Below are positions 10,165-19,417 of a DNA stretch of 64,000 nt, one piece after another; the stretch's first letter is position 1, and every line of letters begins with the position of its first letter. Source of the stretch: Citrobacter farmeri. GTDB lineage: Bacteria; Pseudomonadota; Gammaproteobacteria; Enterobacterales; Enterobacteriaceae. The notes beneath the pieces are model-generated. The model was not told where the DNA came from. It did not search any database and saw only the letters and a program-made list of their open reading frames with translations. The stretch covers positions 4,650,001 through 4,714,000 of the forward strand of contig NZ_CP077291.1 in assembly GCF_019048065.1 (NCBI RefSeq), written 5' to 3'. The position numbers and the translations under genes were made by a program.

Positions 10165-10696
10165 ATCTGCCTCGGCTTCACGCTAATCAGAGTTTTTAGT
10201 GCAGGCAGCCGAAAGCAAACTGGCTGATGATTTGAACATAATTCGAGTTATGCATTTCCGCCATCACGCCAAAGATTATTTTTCACGCTACCTGGTTACT
10301 TAATGACATACGGCGACATCACGGAGGGAAGAATCTGCTCAGGATCACATCAGGGCAAAGCCAGTTGAAAATTTCTTGTGATTGAGATCACAAACACTCA
10401 ACAAATCAGCAAATATAAAACGTGAAATACATCACAAATTAATGCCACTAATGGGTTAAAACTAAGGTTTGTTGTTTTTTTACGCAGCAATTTTGTGATG
10501 AAAATCACGTCATTCACCGCCCTACCCCCTATATTAATGTGATGCAAATCACATTAAAGGTCGCCGACTGGACAGTTTAACGATTCAGTGCCAGATTTCG
10601 CAGTATCTACAGGGTCCGGCTACCTCTGCCGCTACATTAACAAAACCTCGGGCTTTCAGCCTGCGCGTCAGCAAACACATAAGAAGGGGTGTTTTT
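10165..10696 (+). promoter_or_regulatory. mtlA promoter region with four CRP sites
   Basis: This 532-bp gap between divergent yibI and mtlA carries four TGTGA-N6-TCACA type sites with cores at 10377-10392 (TGTGATTGAGATCACA), 10421-10436 (CGTGAAATACATCACA), 10494-10509 (TGTGATGAAAATCACG) and 10538-10553 (TGTGATGCAAATCACA). E. coli mtlA is known to be activated by cAMP-CRP at multiple sites and repressed by MtlR. The 140 bp after the last site would be a long mtlA leader; E. coli makes the antisense RNA MtlS against this leader, and a homologue may exist here but I cannot show it. Confidence 0.8.
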
Positions 10697-12610
10697 ATGT
10701 CATCCGATATTAAGATCAAGGTGCAAAGCTTTGGTCGATTCCTCAGCAATATGGTGATGCCAAATATCGGCGCGTTTATCGCGTGGGGTATTATCACCGC
10801 ACTATTTATTCCGACAGGGTGGTTGCCAAACGAAACGCTGGCAAAACTGGTCGGCCCAATGATCACCTATCTCCTGCCGCTGCTTATCGGTTATACCGGC
10901 GGTAGACTGGTCGGCGGCGAACGTGGTGGCGTGGTTGGTGCAATCACCACCATGGGCGTTATCGTCGGCGCAGATATGCCAATGTTCCTCGGCGCGATGA
11001 TCGCCGGTCCGCTGGGTGGCTGGGCAATCAAACATTTTGATAGTTGGGTAGACGGTAAGATCAAATCCGGTTTTGAGATGCTGGTGAATAACTTCTCCGC
11101 TGGCATCATCGGTATGATCCTCGCCATTCTGGCATTCCTCGGCATTGGTCCGGCGGTTGAAGTTCTGTCAAAAGTGCTGGCTGCGGGCGTTAACTTCATG
11201 GTTGTCCATGAGATGCTACCGCTGGCATCTATCTTCGTTGAACCGGCAAAAATCCTGTTCCTGAACAACGCCATTAACCACGGTATCTTCTCACCGCTGG
11301 GTATTCAGCAGTCCCATGAGATGGGTAAATCCATCTTCTTCCTGATTGAAGCCAACCCGGGTCCAGGGATGGGTGTTCTGCTGGCGTATATGTTCTTTGG
11401 TCGCGGTAGCGCTAAACAGTCTGCAGGCGGCGCGGCAATCATCCACTTCCTGGGGGGTATCCACGAAATTTACTTCCCGTATGTCCTGATGAACCCGCGT
11501 CTGATCCTCGCGGTTATCCTCGGCGGTATGACTGGCGTGTTCACGCTGACTATCCTGAACGGTGGTCTGGTTTCTCCAGCATCTCCGGGGTCTATCCTGG
11601 CCGTGCTGGCGATGACGCCAAAAGGGGCTTATTTTGCTAACATCGCGGCAATCTGTGCGGCAATGGCGGTTTCCTTCATTATCTCTGCCATTCTGCTGAA
11701 AACCAGCAAAGTGAAAGAAGACGATGACATTGAAGCGGCGACCCGTCGTATGCACGACATGAAAGCAGAATCTAAAGGCGGTACCCCGCTGTCTGCTGGC
11801 GATGTCACTAACGACCTGAGCCACGTACGTAAAATCATCGTTGCCTGTGATGCCGGTATGGGTTCCAGTGCAATGGGTGCCGGCGTACTGCGTAAGAAAG
11901 TGCAGGATGCAGGTCTGAGCCAAATCTCAGTCACCAACAGCGCAATTAACAATCTGCCGCCGGATGTTGACCTGGTCATCACCCACCGCGATCTGACTGA
12001 ACGTGCGATGCGTCAGGTTCCGCAGGCGCAGCATATTTCGCTGACTAACTTCCTCGACAGCGGCCTGTACTCCAGCCTGACCGAGCGTCTGGTTGCCGCT
12101 CAGCGCCACACTGACAACGAAGTGAAAGTTCGTGACAGCCTGAAAGACAGCTTTGATGAAGGGGATAACAACCTGTTCAAACTGGGGGCGGAGAACATCT
12201 TCCTCGGTCGCACCGCGGCGACCAAAGAAGAAGCGATTCGCTTCGCCGGTGAGCAACTGGTGAAAGGTGGTTACGTTGAGCCAGAATATGTCGATGCGAT
12301 GCTGGAACGTGAAAAACTGACCCCAACCTATCTGGGTGAGTCTATCGCTGTTCCACATGGCACGGTTGAAGCGAAAGACCGCGTACTGAAAACCGGCGTT
12401 GTGTTCTGCCAGTACCCGCAAGGCGTTCGCTTCGGCGAAGAAGAAGACGACATCGCCCGTCTGGTGATCGGTATCGCAGCCCGTAACAACGAGCACATTC
12501 AGGTGATTACCAGCCTGACCAACGCGCTGGATGATGAATCTGTCATTGAACGCCTGGCTAACACCACCAGCGTGGATGAAGTGCTGGCGCTGTTGGCGGG
12601 TCGTCAGTAA
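10697..12610 (+). CDS. mtlA: Mannitol PTS permease EIICBA MtlA
   Basis: This protein imports mannitol and phosphorylates it to mannitol-1-phosphate at the inner membrane. The 637 residues match E. coli MtlA. The order is: IIC membrane domain (about 1-335, with the GGIHEIYFPYVLMNPR loop), IIB domain with phosphocysteine Cys384 in VACDAGMGSSAMG, and IIA domain with phosphohistidine His554 in AVPHGTVEAKDRV; I checked both positions by coordinate. It is the first gene of mtlADR, downstream of the CRP-rich region. GAAGGGGTG before the ATG is a strong ribosome binding site. Confidence 0.98.
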   Translation: MSSDIKIKVQSFGRFLSNMVMPNIGAFIAWGIITALFIPTGWLPNETLAKLVGPMITYLLPLLIGYTGGRLVGGERGGVVGAITTMGVIVGADMPMFLGAMIAGPLGGWAIKHFDSWVDGKIKSGFEMLVNNFSAGIIGMILAILAFLGIGPAVEVLSKVLAAGVNFMVVHEMLPLASIFVEPAKILFLNNAINHGIFSPLGIQQSHEMGKSIFFLIEANPGPGMGVLLAYMFFGRGSAKQSAGGAAIIHFLGGIHEIYFPYVLMNPRLILAVILGGMTGVFTLTILNGGLVSPASPGSILAVLAMTPKGAYFANIAAICAAMAVSFIISAILLKTSKVKEDDDIEAATRRMHDMKAESKGGTPLSAGDVTNDLSHVRKIIVACDAGMGSSAMGAGVLRKKVQDAGLSQISVTNSAINNLPPDVDLVITHRDLTERAMRQVPQAQHISLTNFLDSGLYSSLTERLVAAQRHTDNEVKVRDSLKDSFDEGDNNLFKLGAENIFLGRTAATKEEAIRFAGEQLVKGGYVEPEYVDAMLEREKLTPTYLGESIAVPHGTVEAKDRVLKTGVVFCQYPQGVRFGEEEDDIARLVIGIAARNNEHIQVITSLTNALDDESVIERLANTTSVDEVLALLAGRQ

Positions 12611-12616
12611 ACCCCG

Positions 12617-12712
12617 TAGCCCGATGGCGCTGTGCTTATCGGGCCAACAAAATCCTCTCCCTTGTGGAGAGGGTTTGGGTGAGGGCCTCCTCCCTCACCC
12701 CAGCCCTCTCGG
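12617..12712. repeat. REP-like and boxC-like repeats between mtlA and mtlD
   Basis: GCCCGAT (from about 12619) pairs with ATCGGGC (ending about 12643), a REP unit of the same type as at 1619-1654. It is followed by CCTCTCCCTTGTGGAGAGGG and an inverted pair GGGTGAGGGC / CCCTCACCCC, which resemble boxC-type elements. Located inside an operon, they may protect the mtlA message or lower mtlD expression relative to mtlA. Confidence 0.65.
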
Positions 12713-12739
12713 GTAAAAACATTAATGAAGGTTAATACT

Positions 12740-13885
12740 ATGAAAGCATTACATTTTGGCGCAGGTAATATCGGTCGTGGCTTTATCGGCAAACTGCTGG
12801 CGGACGCGGGGATACAACTGACATTCGCTGATGTAAATCAGGTCGTGCTCGATGCCCTGAATGCCCGTCATAGCTACCAGGTTCATGTCGTGGGTGAAAA
12901 TGAGCAGGTGGATACCGTGACTGGCGTCAACGCGGTAAGCAGCATTGGCGATGAGGTTGTTGAGCTGATCGCGCAGGTTGACCTGGTCACCACCGCAGTG
13001 GGCCCGGTGGTGCTGGAGCGCATCGCTCCGGCCATCGCCAAAGGTCTGGTCAAACGCAAAGCGCAAGGGATCGCCGCCCCGCTCAATATCATCGCCTGTG
13101 AAAACATGGTACGGGGCACCACCCAACTGAAAGGCCATGTGATGAACGCACTGGCAGAAGACGACAAAGCCTGGGTTGAAGCCCATGTTGGTTTCGTAGA
13201 TTCCGCCGTTGACCGCATCGTGCCGCCTTCTGCCTCTGCCACCCACGATCCGTTGGAAGTAACCGTCGAAACCTTCAGCGAGTGGATCGTCGACAAGACC
13301 CAGTTCAAAGGCGAGCTGCCGAACATCCCAGGAATGGAATTAACTGATAACCTGATGGCATTTGTCGAACGTAAACTCTTCACGCTGAACACCGGGCATG
13401 CTATAACCGCGTACCTCGGGAAATTGACCGGTCATCAGACCATCCGTGACGCGATTCTCGACGAGAAAATTCGCACAGTGGTCAAAGGGGCGATGGAAGA
13501 GAGCGGCGCGGTGCTGATCAAACGCTATGGTTTTGATGCAGGGAAACATGCGGCGTACATTCAGAAAATCCTTGGTCGTTTTGAAAACCCGTATCTGAAA
13601 GATGACGTTGAGCGCGTTGGCCGCCAGCCGCTGCGTAAACTGAGCGCGGGCGACCGTTTGATCAAGCCGCTGCTGGGTACGCTGGAATACCATCTGCCGC
13701 ATGCTAACCTGGTCAAAGGGATTGCAGCCGCGATGCACTTCCGTAGTGAAGACGATCCGCAGGCGCAGGAGCTGGCTGCGCTGATCGCCGAGAAAGGCCC
13801 ACAGGCTGCGCTTGCACAGATTTCCGGACTGGATATCAACAGCGATGTCGTTGCCGAGGCCGTAAGCGCATATAACGCAAAGTAA
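12740..13885 (+). CDS. mtlD: Mannitol-1-phosphate 5-dehydrogenase MtlD
   Basis: MtlD oxidises mannitol-1-phosphate to fructose-6-phosphate with NAD+, the second step of mannitol use. The 381-residue protein starts [15 protein letters not shown], the Rossmann dinucleotide motif, and contains the catalytic-lysine region of the polyol-dehydrogenase family ([19 protein letters not shown]). The frame allows a start 15 bases earlier (MKVNT), but the ATG at 12740 matches the E. coli N terminus and has a GAAGGT site. Its stop overlaps the mtlR start by one base (TAATG). Confidence 0.97.
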   Translation: MKALHFGAGNIGRGFIGKLLADAGIQLTFADVNQVVLDALNARHSYQVHVVGENEQVDTVTGVNAVSSIGDEVVELIAQVDLVTTAVGPVVLERIAPAIAKGLVKRKAQGIAAPLNIIACENMVRGTTQLKGHVMNALAEDDKAWVEAHVGFVDSAVDRIVPPSASATHDPLEVTVETFSEWIVDKTQFKGELPNIPGMELTDNLMAFVERKLFTLNTGHAITAYLGKLTGHQTIRDAILDEKIRTVVKGAMEESGAVLIKRYGFDAGKHAAYIQKILGRFENPYLKDDVERVGRQPLRKLSAGDRLIKPLLGTLEYHLPHANLVKGIAAAMHFRSEDDPQAQELAALIAEKGPQAALAQISGLDINSDVVAEAVSAYNAK

Positions 13886-14475
13886 TGCTGCAAAAACTGG
13901 CGCAGGCCCCCCTGCGCCTGATTAATAGATTGTCAGATATGCAGGCAATAATGGAACAAACCCAGGCCTTTGAAAATCGTGTGCTTGAGCGTCTGAATGC
14001 TGGCAAAACCGTACGGAGCTTCCTGATCACCGCCGTGGAGTTACTCACCGAGGCGGTCAATATTCTGGTGCTTCAGGTGTTTCGCAAAGATGACTACGCC
14101 GTAAAGTACGCTGTAGAACCGTTACTCGACGGCGACGGACCGCTGGGCGATCTGTCTGTGCGTCTGAAACTGATCTACGGTCTGGGCGTACTGAGTCGTC
14201 CTGAGTATGAAGATGCAGAACTGCTGATGGCGATGCGTGAAGAGATGAATCATGACGGCAATGAGTATGCCTTTACGGATGATGAAATTCTCGGACCGTT
14301 TGCAGAACTCCATTGCGTCGTCGCGTTGCCGCCACCACCACAGTTTGATGCCGCCGACCCCAGCTTGTATGCAATGCAAGTCCAGCGCTACCAGCAAGCG
14401 GTGCGCTCGACGATGGTTCTCTCCCTGACTGAGCTGATTTCTAAAATCAGCTTAAAAAAAGCCTTCCAGAAGTAA
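13885..14475 (+). CDS. mtlR: Mannitol operon repressor MtlR
   Basis: MtlR represses the mtl operon. The 196-residue protein matches E. coli MtlR from NRLSDMQAIMEQTQAFENR to the end (SLTELISKISLKKAFQK); it is all-helical and lacks a recognisable DNA-binding motif. The first 14 residues ([14 protein letters not shown]) differ from what I recall for K-12, starting at an ATG that shares one base with the mtlD stop. I see no other plausible start, so translational coupling to mtlD is likely. Confidence 0.94.
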   Translation: MLQKLAQAPLRLINRLSDMQAIMEQTQAFENRVLERLNAGKTVRSFLITAVELLTEAVNILVLQVFRKDDYAVKYAVEPLLDGDGPLGDLSVRLKLIYGLGVLSRPEYEDAELLMAMREEMNHDGNEYAFTDDEILGPFAELHCVVALPPPPQFDAADPSLYAMQVQRYQQAVRSTMVLSLTELISKISLKKAFQK

Positions 14476-14490
14476 GCCTCTCCCTGCCTG

Positions 14491-14697
14491 CTACTCCTTT
14501 TCCTGCACTGGCTGATACAAGCGCCGATAATAATTCAGTCGTTGCAGGTACATCTGCGCATTTTCTGCAGGCACTTCGCTCGGGACGGTATCACGCTCAG
14601 GCATTTTAGTCAGATACTCTTTAAACGCCTGACTTGAGGCCATAAAATCCACCGCTTTATCAATCAGAAGTGGAACGTTATCACCTATTTTCGCCAT
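14491..14697 (-). CDS. yibT: Small conserved protein YibT
   Basis: A 68-residue cytoplasmic protein starting [29 protein letters not shown], rich in charged residues with no membrane segment. It corresponds to E. coli YibT (69 residues), which has no known function. The longer frame (MHGGYN...) begins inside the ribosome-binding region, so I chose the ATG at 14697 preceded by GGAGGATAT. It converges with mtlR, 15 bp away. Confidence 0.88.
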   Translation of the reverse strand: MAKIGDNVPLLIDKAVDFMASSQAFKEYLTKMPERDTVPSEVPAENAQMYLQRLNYYRRLYQPVQEKE

Positions 14698-14984
14698 GTT
14701 ATATCCTCCATGCATTCCCGCCGGGATTAAGCGTGACGGTCAATTTTAGTGTAGGATCGTCCTCGTTATGACATTAAGGAAAACGTGCTTAATCCTTCAG
14801 CAGCAAATTATCTCTTACATGATCCTGTTATCGTCTAAAATTCTTAATTAATCAGTCCATTAGGAAAATACTTAGCAACTGAATACTCGCGGCATTTGAT
14901 TATTCTCATCCCATTAGTTGTGAATAAACCCGCTCTGCGCGCATACTATAGGCTATTCATCTTATTTCTATCAGAAGCCATCCC

Positions 14985-15347
14985 ATGAAAGAAGTCGAAA
15001 AAAACGAAATCAAACGTCTGAGCGATCGCCTTGACGCCATCCGCCACCAGCAGGCCGATCTGTCTCTGGTTGAAGCCGCCGATAAATATGCCGAGCTGGA
15101 AAAAGAGAAAGCCACGCTGGAAGCAGAAATCGCCCGTCTGCGTGACGTTCACAGTCAGAAACTGAGCAAAGAAGCGCAAAAACTGATGAACCTGCCGTAC
15201 CGCCGCGCGATCACCAAAAAAGAGCAGGCCGATATGGGCAAGCTGAAGAAAAGCGTACGGGGTCTGGTGGTGGTTCACCCAATGACGGCCCTGGGTCGTG
15301 AAATGGGCCTGAAAGAAATGACCGGATTCGCAAAGACCGAGTTTTGA
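14985..15347 (+). CDS. yibL: Ribosome-associated DUF2810 protein YibL
   Basis: A 120-residue basic protein. Residues 1-60 form a coiled coil ([35 protein letters not shown]); the C-terminal half ([32 protein letters not shown]) is the DUF2810 core. The sequence is almost identical to E. coli YibL, which co-purifies with ribosomes. It stands alone, behind a 287-bp divergent intergenic region shared with yibT, and is followed by a strong hairpin. Confidence 0.94.
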   Translation: MKEVEKNEIKRLSDRLDAIRHQQADLSLVEAADKYAELEKEKATLEAEIARLRDVHSQKLSKEAQKLMNLPYRRAITKKEQADMGKLKKSVRGLVVVHPMTALGREMGLKEMTGFAKTEF

Positions 15348-15353
15348 TTTTAT

Positions 15354-15379
15354 ACCGGGCAGCGCGTCCGCTGCCCGGT
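15354..15379 (+). terminator. Terminator hairpin after yibL
   Basis: ACCGGGCAGCG (15354-15364) and CGCTGCCCGGT (15369-15379) form a perfect 11-base stem with a 4-base loop, 7 bp after the yibL stop. Only a short pyrimidine tail (CCCTCCTT) follows. Confidence 0.75.
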
Positions 15380-15387
15380 CCCTCCTT

Positions 15388-15403
15388 AATTGGCCCTACC
15401 AAT
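15388..15403. promoter_or_regulatory. LldR operator O1
   Basis: AATTGGCCCTACCAAT is a near-perfect dyad of the AATTGG-N4/5-CCAATT type used by LldR/PdhR GntR-family regulators. It lies about 200 bp upstream of lldP. Confidence 0.75.
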
Positions 15404-15513
15404 ACCCTCCTGTTACGACCACTGGTTCACAATTCATTAATTTGAGCCTACACTGTCGTTGCCAATAAATAACATTTGATTAACTATTCGTTGTCATTAT
15501 CCCTACACAACAA

Positions 15514-15529
15514 TATTGGCAGGACCACT
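15514..15529. promoter_or_regulatory. LldR operator O2
   Basis: TATTGGCAGGACCACT carries the TTGG-N4-ACCA core of the same operator class. It lies about 126 bp centre-to-centre from O1 and about 80 bp before the lldP start. The two-operator layout flanking the promoter fits the looping model known for E. coli lldPRD. Confidence 0.65.
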
Positions 15530-15604
15530 TTTACACATAATGTGACGAAAAGATGAGCACAGACTCATTGCATTATTGTGCGTGTGGCCCTCAGGAGACC
15601 TGCA

Positions 15605-17260
15605 ATGAATCTCTGGCAACAAAACTACGATCCGGCCGGTAACATCTGGCTTTCCAGTCTGATCGCATCGCTCCCGATTCTGTTCTTCTTTTTCGCGCTG
15701 ATTAAGCTCAAGCTGAAAGGCTATGTTGCCGCCTCGTGGACGGTGGTTATTGCGCTGACCGTGGCGCTGCTGTTCTACAAAATGCCGGTCGATCATGCGC
15801 TGGCCTCGGTGGTGTACGGTTTCTTCTACGGTCTGTGGCCGATTGCCTGGATCATTATCGCCGCTGTGTTTGTCTACAAAATCTCGGTAAAAACAGGGCA
15901 GTTCGACATCATCCGTTCATCCATTCTGTCGATTACCCCTGACCAGCGTTTACAGATGCTGATCGTCGGTTTCTCATTTGGCGCTTTCCTCGAAGGAGCA
16001 GCAGGATTTGGCGCACCGGTCGCCATCACTGCCGCACTGTTGGTGGGGCTCGGCTTTAACCCGCTGTATGCCGCCGGGCTGTGTCTAATTGTCAATACCG
16101 CACCCGTGGCGTTTGGCGCGATGGGGATCCCGATTCTGGTCGCCGGCCAGGTTACCGGGCTGGACAGCTTTGAAATCGGCCAGATGGTCGGTCGTCAGTT
16201 ACCGTTCCTGACGATTATCGTATTGTTCTGGATCATGGCGATTATGGACGGCTGGCGCGGCGTGAAAGAGACGTGGCCTGCGGTGATGGTGGCTGGCGGG
16301 TCGTTTGCTATCGCCCAGTACCTCAGTTCAAACTTTATCGGCCCGGAACTGCCGGACATCATCTCCTCGCTGGTATCGCTGGTCTGTCTGACCCTGTTCC
16401 TGAAACGCTGGCAGCCGGTGCGCATCTTCCGTTTTGGTGACATGGGCGCATCGCTGGTCGATCAGACACTGGCACGCACGAACTATACCTCCGGGCAGGT
16501 CGTTCGCGCCTGGTCGCCATTCCTGTTCCTGACGGCCACGGTGACCCTCTGGAGTGTTCCGCCGTTTAAAGCCCTGTTCGCCCCCGGTGGCGCGTTGTAC
16601 GACTGGGTGATTAACATACCGGTCCCATTCCTCGACAAACTGGTTGCCCGCATGCCGCCCGTGGTGCACGAAGCCACCGCCTATGCGGCCGTGTATAAAT
16701 TTGACTGGTTCTCTGCGACCGGCACCGCGATCCTGTTCGCTGCCCTGCTGTCCATCGTCTGGCTGAAGATGAAGCCTTCCGCCGCCATTCAGACATTCGG
16801 CAGTACGCTTAAAGAACTGGCGCTACCGATCTACTCCATTGGGATGGTATTGGCCTTTGCGTTTATCTCCAACTATTCCGGGCTCTCTTCGACGCTGGCG
16901 TTAGCGCTGGCGCACACGGGCAGCGCATTTACCTTCTTCTCGCCGTTCCTCGGTTGGTTGGGGGTGTTCCTGACCGGTTCCGATACCTCTTCTAACGCGC
17001 TGTTTGCCGCCCTGCAGGCCACCGCCGCACAGCAAATCGGCGTGTCCGATGTACTGATGGTGGCAGCAAATACCACCGGCGGCGTCACCGGCAAAATGAT
17101 TTCGCCGCAGTCTATCGCCATCGCCTGTGCGGCGGTCGGACTGGTCGGCAAAGAGTCGGATTTGTTCCGTTTTACCGTCAAACACAGCCTGATTTTCACC
17201 TGCATGGTGGGCGTGATCACCACGCTTCAGGCTTACGTCTTAACCTGGATGATTCCATGA
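15605..17260 (+). CDS. lldP: L-lactate permease LldP
   Basis: An inner-membrane proton symporter for L-lactate (also D-lactate and glycolate in E. coli). The 551-residue protein starts [20 protein letters not shown]; more than ten hydrophobic helices are evident, with the family motif [20 protein letters not shown] and the C-terminal [15 protein letters not shown] / [20 protein letters not shown] chose the ATG at 15605, preceded by CAGGAGACC, over the open frame from 15578 because it gives the exact E. coli length. It overlaps lldR by four bases. Confidence 0.97.
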   Translation: MNLWQQNYDPAGNIWLSSLIASLPILFFFFALIKLKLKGYVAASWTVVIALTVALLFYKMPVDHALASVVYGFFYGLWPIAWIIIAAVFVYKISVKTGQFDIIRSSILSITPDQRLQMLIVGFSFGAFLEGAAGFGAPVAITAALLVGLGFNPLYAAGLCLIVNTAPVAFGAMGIPILVAGQVTGLDSFEIGQMVGRQLPFLTIIVLFWIMAIMDGWRGVKETWPAVMVAGGSFAIAQYLSSNFIGPELPDIISSLVSLVCLTLFLKRWQPVRIFRFGDMGASLVDQTLARTNYTSGQVVRAWSPFLFLTATVTLWSVPPFKALFAPGGALYDWVINIPVPFLDKLVARMPPVVHEATAYAAVYKFDWFSATGTAILFAALLSIVWLKMKPSAAIQTFGSTLKELALPIYSIGMVLAFAFISNYSGLSSTLALALAHTGSAFTFFSPFLGWLGVFLTGSDTSSNALFAALQATAAQQIGVSDVLMVAANTTGGVTGKMISPQSIAIACAAVGLVGKESDLFRFTVKHSLIFTCMVGVITTLQAYVLTWMIP

Positions 17261-18033
17261 TAGTGATGCCCAGACGCCTGTCGGACGAGATTGCCTCTCG
17301 TGTGCGGGCGCTGATTGAAGAACAACAGCTGGAAGCGGGCATGAAACTGCCCGCTGAGCGTCAGCTAGCGGTACAACTTGGTGTCTCGCGCAACTCACTG
17401 CGCGAGGCGCTGGCGAAGCTCGTCAGTGAAGGCGTGCTGCTCAGCCGTCGCGGCGGCGGCACATTTATCCGCTGGCAGCATGAAGAGTGGTCTGAACAAA
17501 ACATTGTTCAACCGCTGAAAACCCTGATGGCCGACGATCCGGATTACAGTTTCGATATCCTCGAAGCCCGACACGCCATCGAAGCCAGCACGGCCTGGCA
17601 TGCGGCGATGCGCGCCACTACCGCCGACAAAGAGAAAATCAAACTCTGCTTTGACGCCACGCTCAGCGAAGATCCGGATCTCGCCTCTCAGGCCGACGTC
17701 CGATTTCATCTGGCTATCGCCGAAGCCTCACACAATGTGGTGCTGTTACAAACGATGCGCGGGTTCTTCGACGTACTGCACTCATCGGTGAAGCAGAGCC
17801 GACAGCGCATGTATCTCGTTCCGCCTGTCTTTTCCCGGCTAACGGAGCAACACCAGGCGGTACTGGATGCCATTCTCGCGGGCGACGCCGACGGCGCGCG
17901 CAAGGCAATGATGGCGCACCTCAGTTTCGTCCATACCACCATTAAACAATTCGATGAAGACCAGGCCCGCCAGGCGCGAATTACCCGCCTGCCCGGCGAC
18001 CACAATGAAAATTCCAGGGAGAACAAAGCATGA
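17257..18033 (+). CDS. lldR: GntR/FadR-family lactate regulator LldR
   Basis: LldR represses and, with lactate, activates lldPRD. The 258 residues equal the E. coli length. An N-terminal winged helix (about 6-74; [29 protein letters not shown]) is followed by a C-terminal FCD ligand domain (about 95-230) with metal-binding residues in [18 protein letters not shown] and HQAVLDAI. It overlaps lldP and lldD by four bases each (ATGA), so all three are translationally coupled. Its likely operators are at 15388-15403 and 15514-15529. Confidence 0.97.
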   Translation: MIVMPRRLSDEIASRVRALIEEQQLEAGMKLPAERQLAVQLGVSRNSLREALAKLVSEGVLLSRRGGGTFIRWQHEEWSEQNIVQPLKTLMADDPDYSFDILEARHAIEASTAWHAAMRATTADKEKIKLCFDATLSEDPDLASQADVRFHLAIAEASHNVVLLQTMRGFFDVLHSSVKQSRQRMYLVPPVFSRLTEQHQAVLDAILAGDADGARKAMMAHLSFVHTTIKQFDEDQARQARITRLPGDHNENSRENKA

Positions 18034-19220
18034 TTATTTCAGCCGCCAGCGATTATCGCGCCGCAGCCCAGCGCATTCTGCCCCCGTTCCTGTTCCACTA
18101 CATCGATGGCGGAGCGTATGCGGAACACACCCTGCGTCGTAATGTAGAAGACTTATCGGACGTGGCACTACGCCAGCGCGTGCTGAAGAACATGTCTGAC
18201 TTAAGTCTGGAAACCACACTGTTTAAAGAAAAACTGTCGATGCCGGTGGCTCTGGCTCCGGTCGGCTTGTGCGGCATGTATGCCCGTCGCGGCGAAGTGC
18301 AAGCCGCTGCGGCAGCCGATGCGAAAGGGATCCCGTTTACCCTTTCCACCGTCTCTGTGTGTCCGATTGAAGAAGTCGCACCAACCCTTAACCGTCCGAT
18401 GTGGTTCCAGTTGTATGTTCTGCGTGACCGTGGATTCATGCGTAATGCGCTGGAACGTGCAAAAGCGGCGGGCTGCTCAACGCTGGTCTTCACGGTCGAT
18501 ATGCCAACACCAGGCGCACGCTATCGTGATGCCCACTCCGGGATGAGTGGGCCGAATGCCGCTCTGCGTCGCTACTGGCAGGCGGTTACGCATCCGCAGT
18601 GGGCCTGGGATGTCGGCCTGAATGGTCGTCCGCACGATCTCGGCAATATCTCCACTTACCTCGGCAAACCAACCGGGTTGGAAGATTACATCGGCTGGCT
18701 GGCAAACAACTTTGATCCATCGATTTCATGGAAGGACCTTGAGTGGATCCGGGAATTCTGGGACGGTCCAATGGTGATCAAAGGGATCCTTGATCCGGAA
18801 GACGCCCGTGATGCGGTTCGTTTTGGTGCCGATGGGATTGTGGTCTCTAACCACGGTGGCCGTCAGTTAGACGGCGTGCTCTCTTCTGCCCGCGCCCTGC
18901 CCGCCATTGCCGACGCGGTGAAAGGTGACATCGCCATCCTGGCGGACAGCGGCATCCGCAACGGGCTGGACGTGGTACGTATGATTGCGCTGGGTGCTGA
19001 TACCGTCCTGCTGGGCCGTGCGTATCTGTACGCGCTGGCGACAGCGGGTCAGGCCGGTGTGGCCAATCTGCTGAATCTGATCGAGAAAGAGATGAAGGTT
19101 GCTATGACGCTGACCGGCGCGAAATCCATTAACGAAATCAGCCGTGATTCTCTGGTGCAGGAGCTGGGCAAGAGTCTACCCGCCGCGCTGGCTCCGCTTG
19201 CCCGTGGCGATGCCGCCTGA
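18030..19220 (+). CDS. lldD: L-lactate dehydrogenase (FMN, quinone) LldD
   Basis: This membrane-associated flavoenzyme oxidises L-lactate to pyruvate and passes electrons to quinone. The 396 residues match E. coli LldD. Conserved alpha-hydroxyacid oxidase motifs are [25 protein letters not shown], the FMN lysine in [12 protein letters not shown], the catalytic His275 in [10 protein letters not shown] (position verified) and [14 protein letters not shown]. It is the last gene of lldPRD and is followed by a clear terminator. Confidence 0.97.
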   Translation: MIISAASDYRAAAQRILPPFLFHYIDGGAYAEHTLRRNVEDLSDVALRQRVLKNMSDLSLETTLFKEKLSMPVALAPVGLCGMYARRGEVQAAAAADAKGIPFTLSTVSVCPIEEVAPTLNRPMWFQLYVLRDRGFMRNALERAKAAGCSTLVFTVDMPTPGARYRDAHSGMSGPNAALRRYWQAVTHPQWAWDVGLNGRPHDLGNISTYLGKPTGLEDYIGWLANNFDPSISWKDLEWIREFWDGPMVIKGILDPEDARDAVRFGADGIVVSNHGGRQLDGVLSSARALPAIADAVKGDIAILADSGIRNGLDVVRMIALGADTVLLGRAYLYALATAGQAGVANLLNLIEKEMKVAMTLTGAKSINEISRDSLVQELGKSLPAALAPLARGDAA

Positions 19221-19249
19221 TCCTGACCTCGCATAACCTCTGCCGCTAT

Positions 19250-19284
19250 AGGGTCGGTCTGTTTTTTCAGCCCGACCCTTTTTT
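19250..19284 (+). terminator. Rho-independent terminator of lldPRD
   Basis: GGGTCGG (19251-19257) pairs with CCGACCC (19272-19278), directly followed by TTTTTT, about 30 bp after the lldD stop. Confidence 0.88.
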
Positions 19285-19324
19285 ATGAAAAATTAACGCT
19301 TGGTTAACAATTACGACCAGTTTA

Positions 19325-19366
19325 TTTGACAAGCTTTTATTCCACTGTCAAATGTATAGACAAGCT
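19325..19366. promoter_or_regulatory. Inverted and direct repeats upstream of the transporter gene
   Basis: TTTGACA (19325-19331) and TGTCAAA (19346-19352) form a perfect inverted repeat, and GACAAGCT occurs twice (19328-19335, 19359-19366). TTGACA (19326-19331) is also a consensus -35 hexamer, so a repressor bound here would cover the promoter. The regulator is not identified. Confidence 0.45.
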
Positions 19367-19417
19367 AATACAAGGGCAACATACGCAACATCGATAATCA
19401 TAACGGGCGGGGGCGAC

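Noticed and set aside
11291..12496. Two overlapping long open frames antisense to mtlA
   Set aside because: Both lie wholly within mtlA and show no family features.
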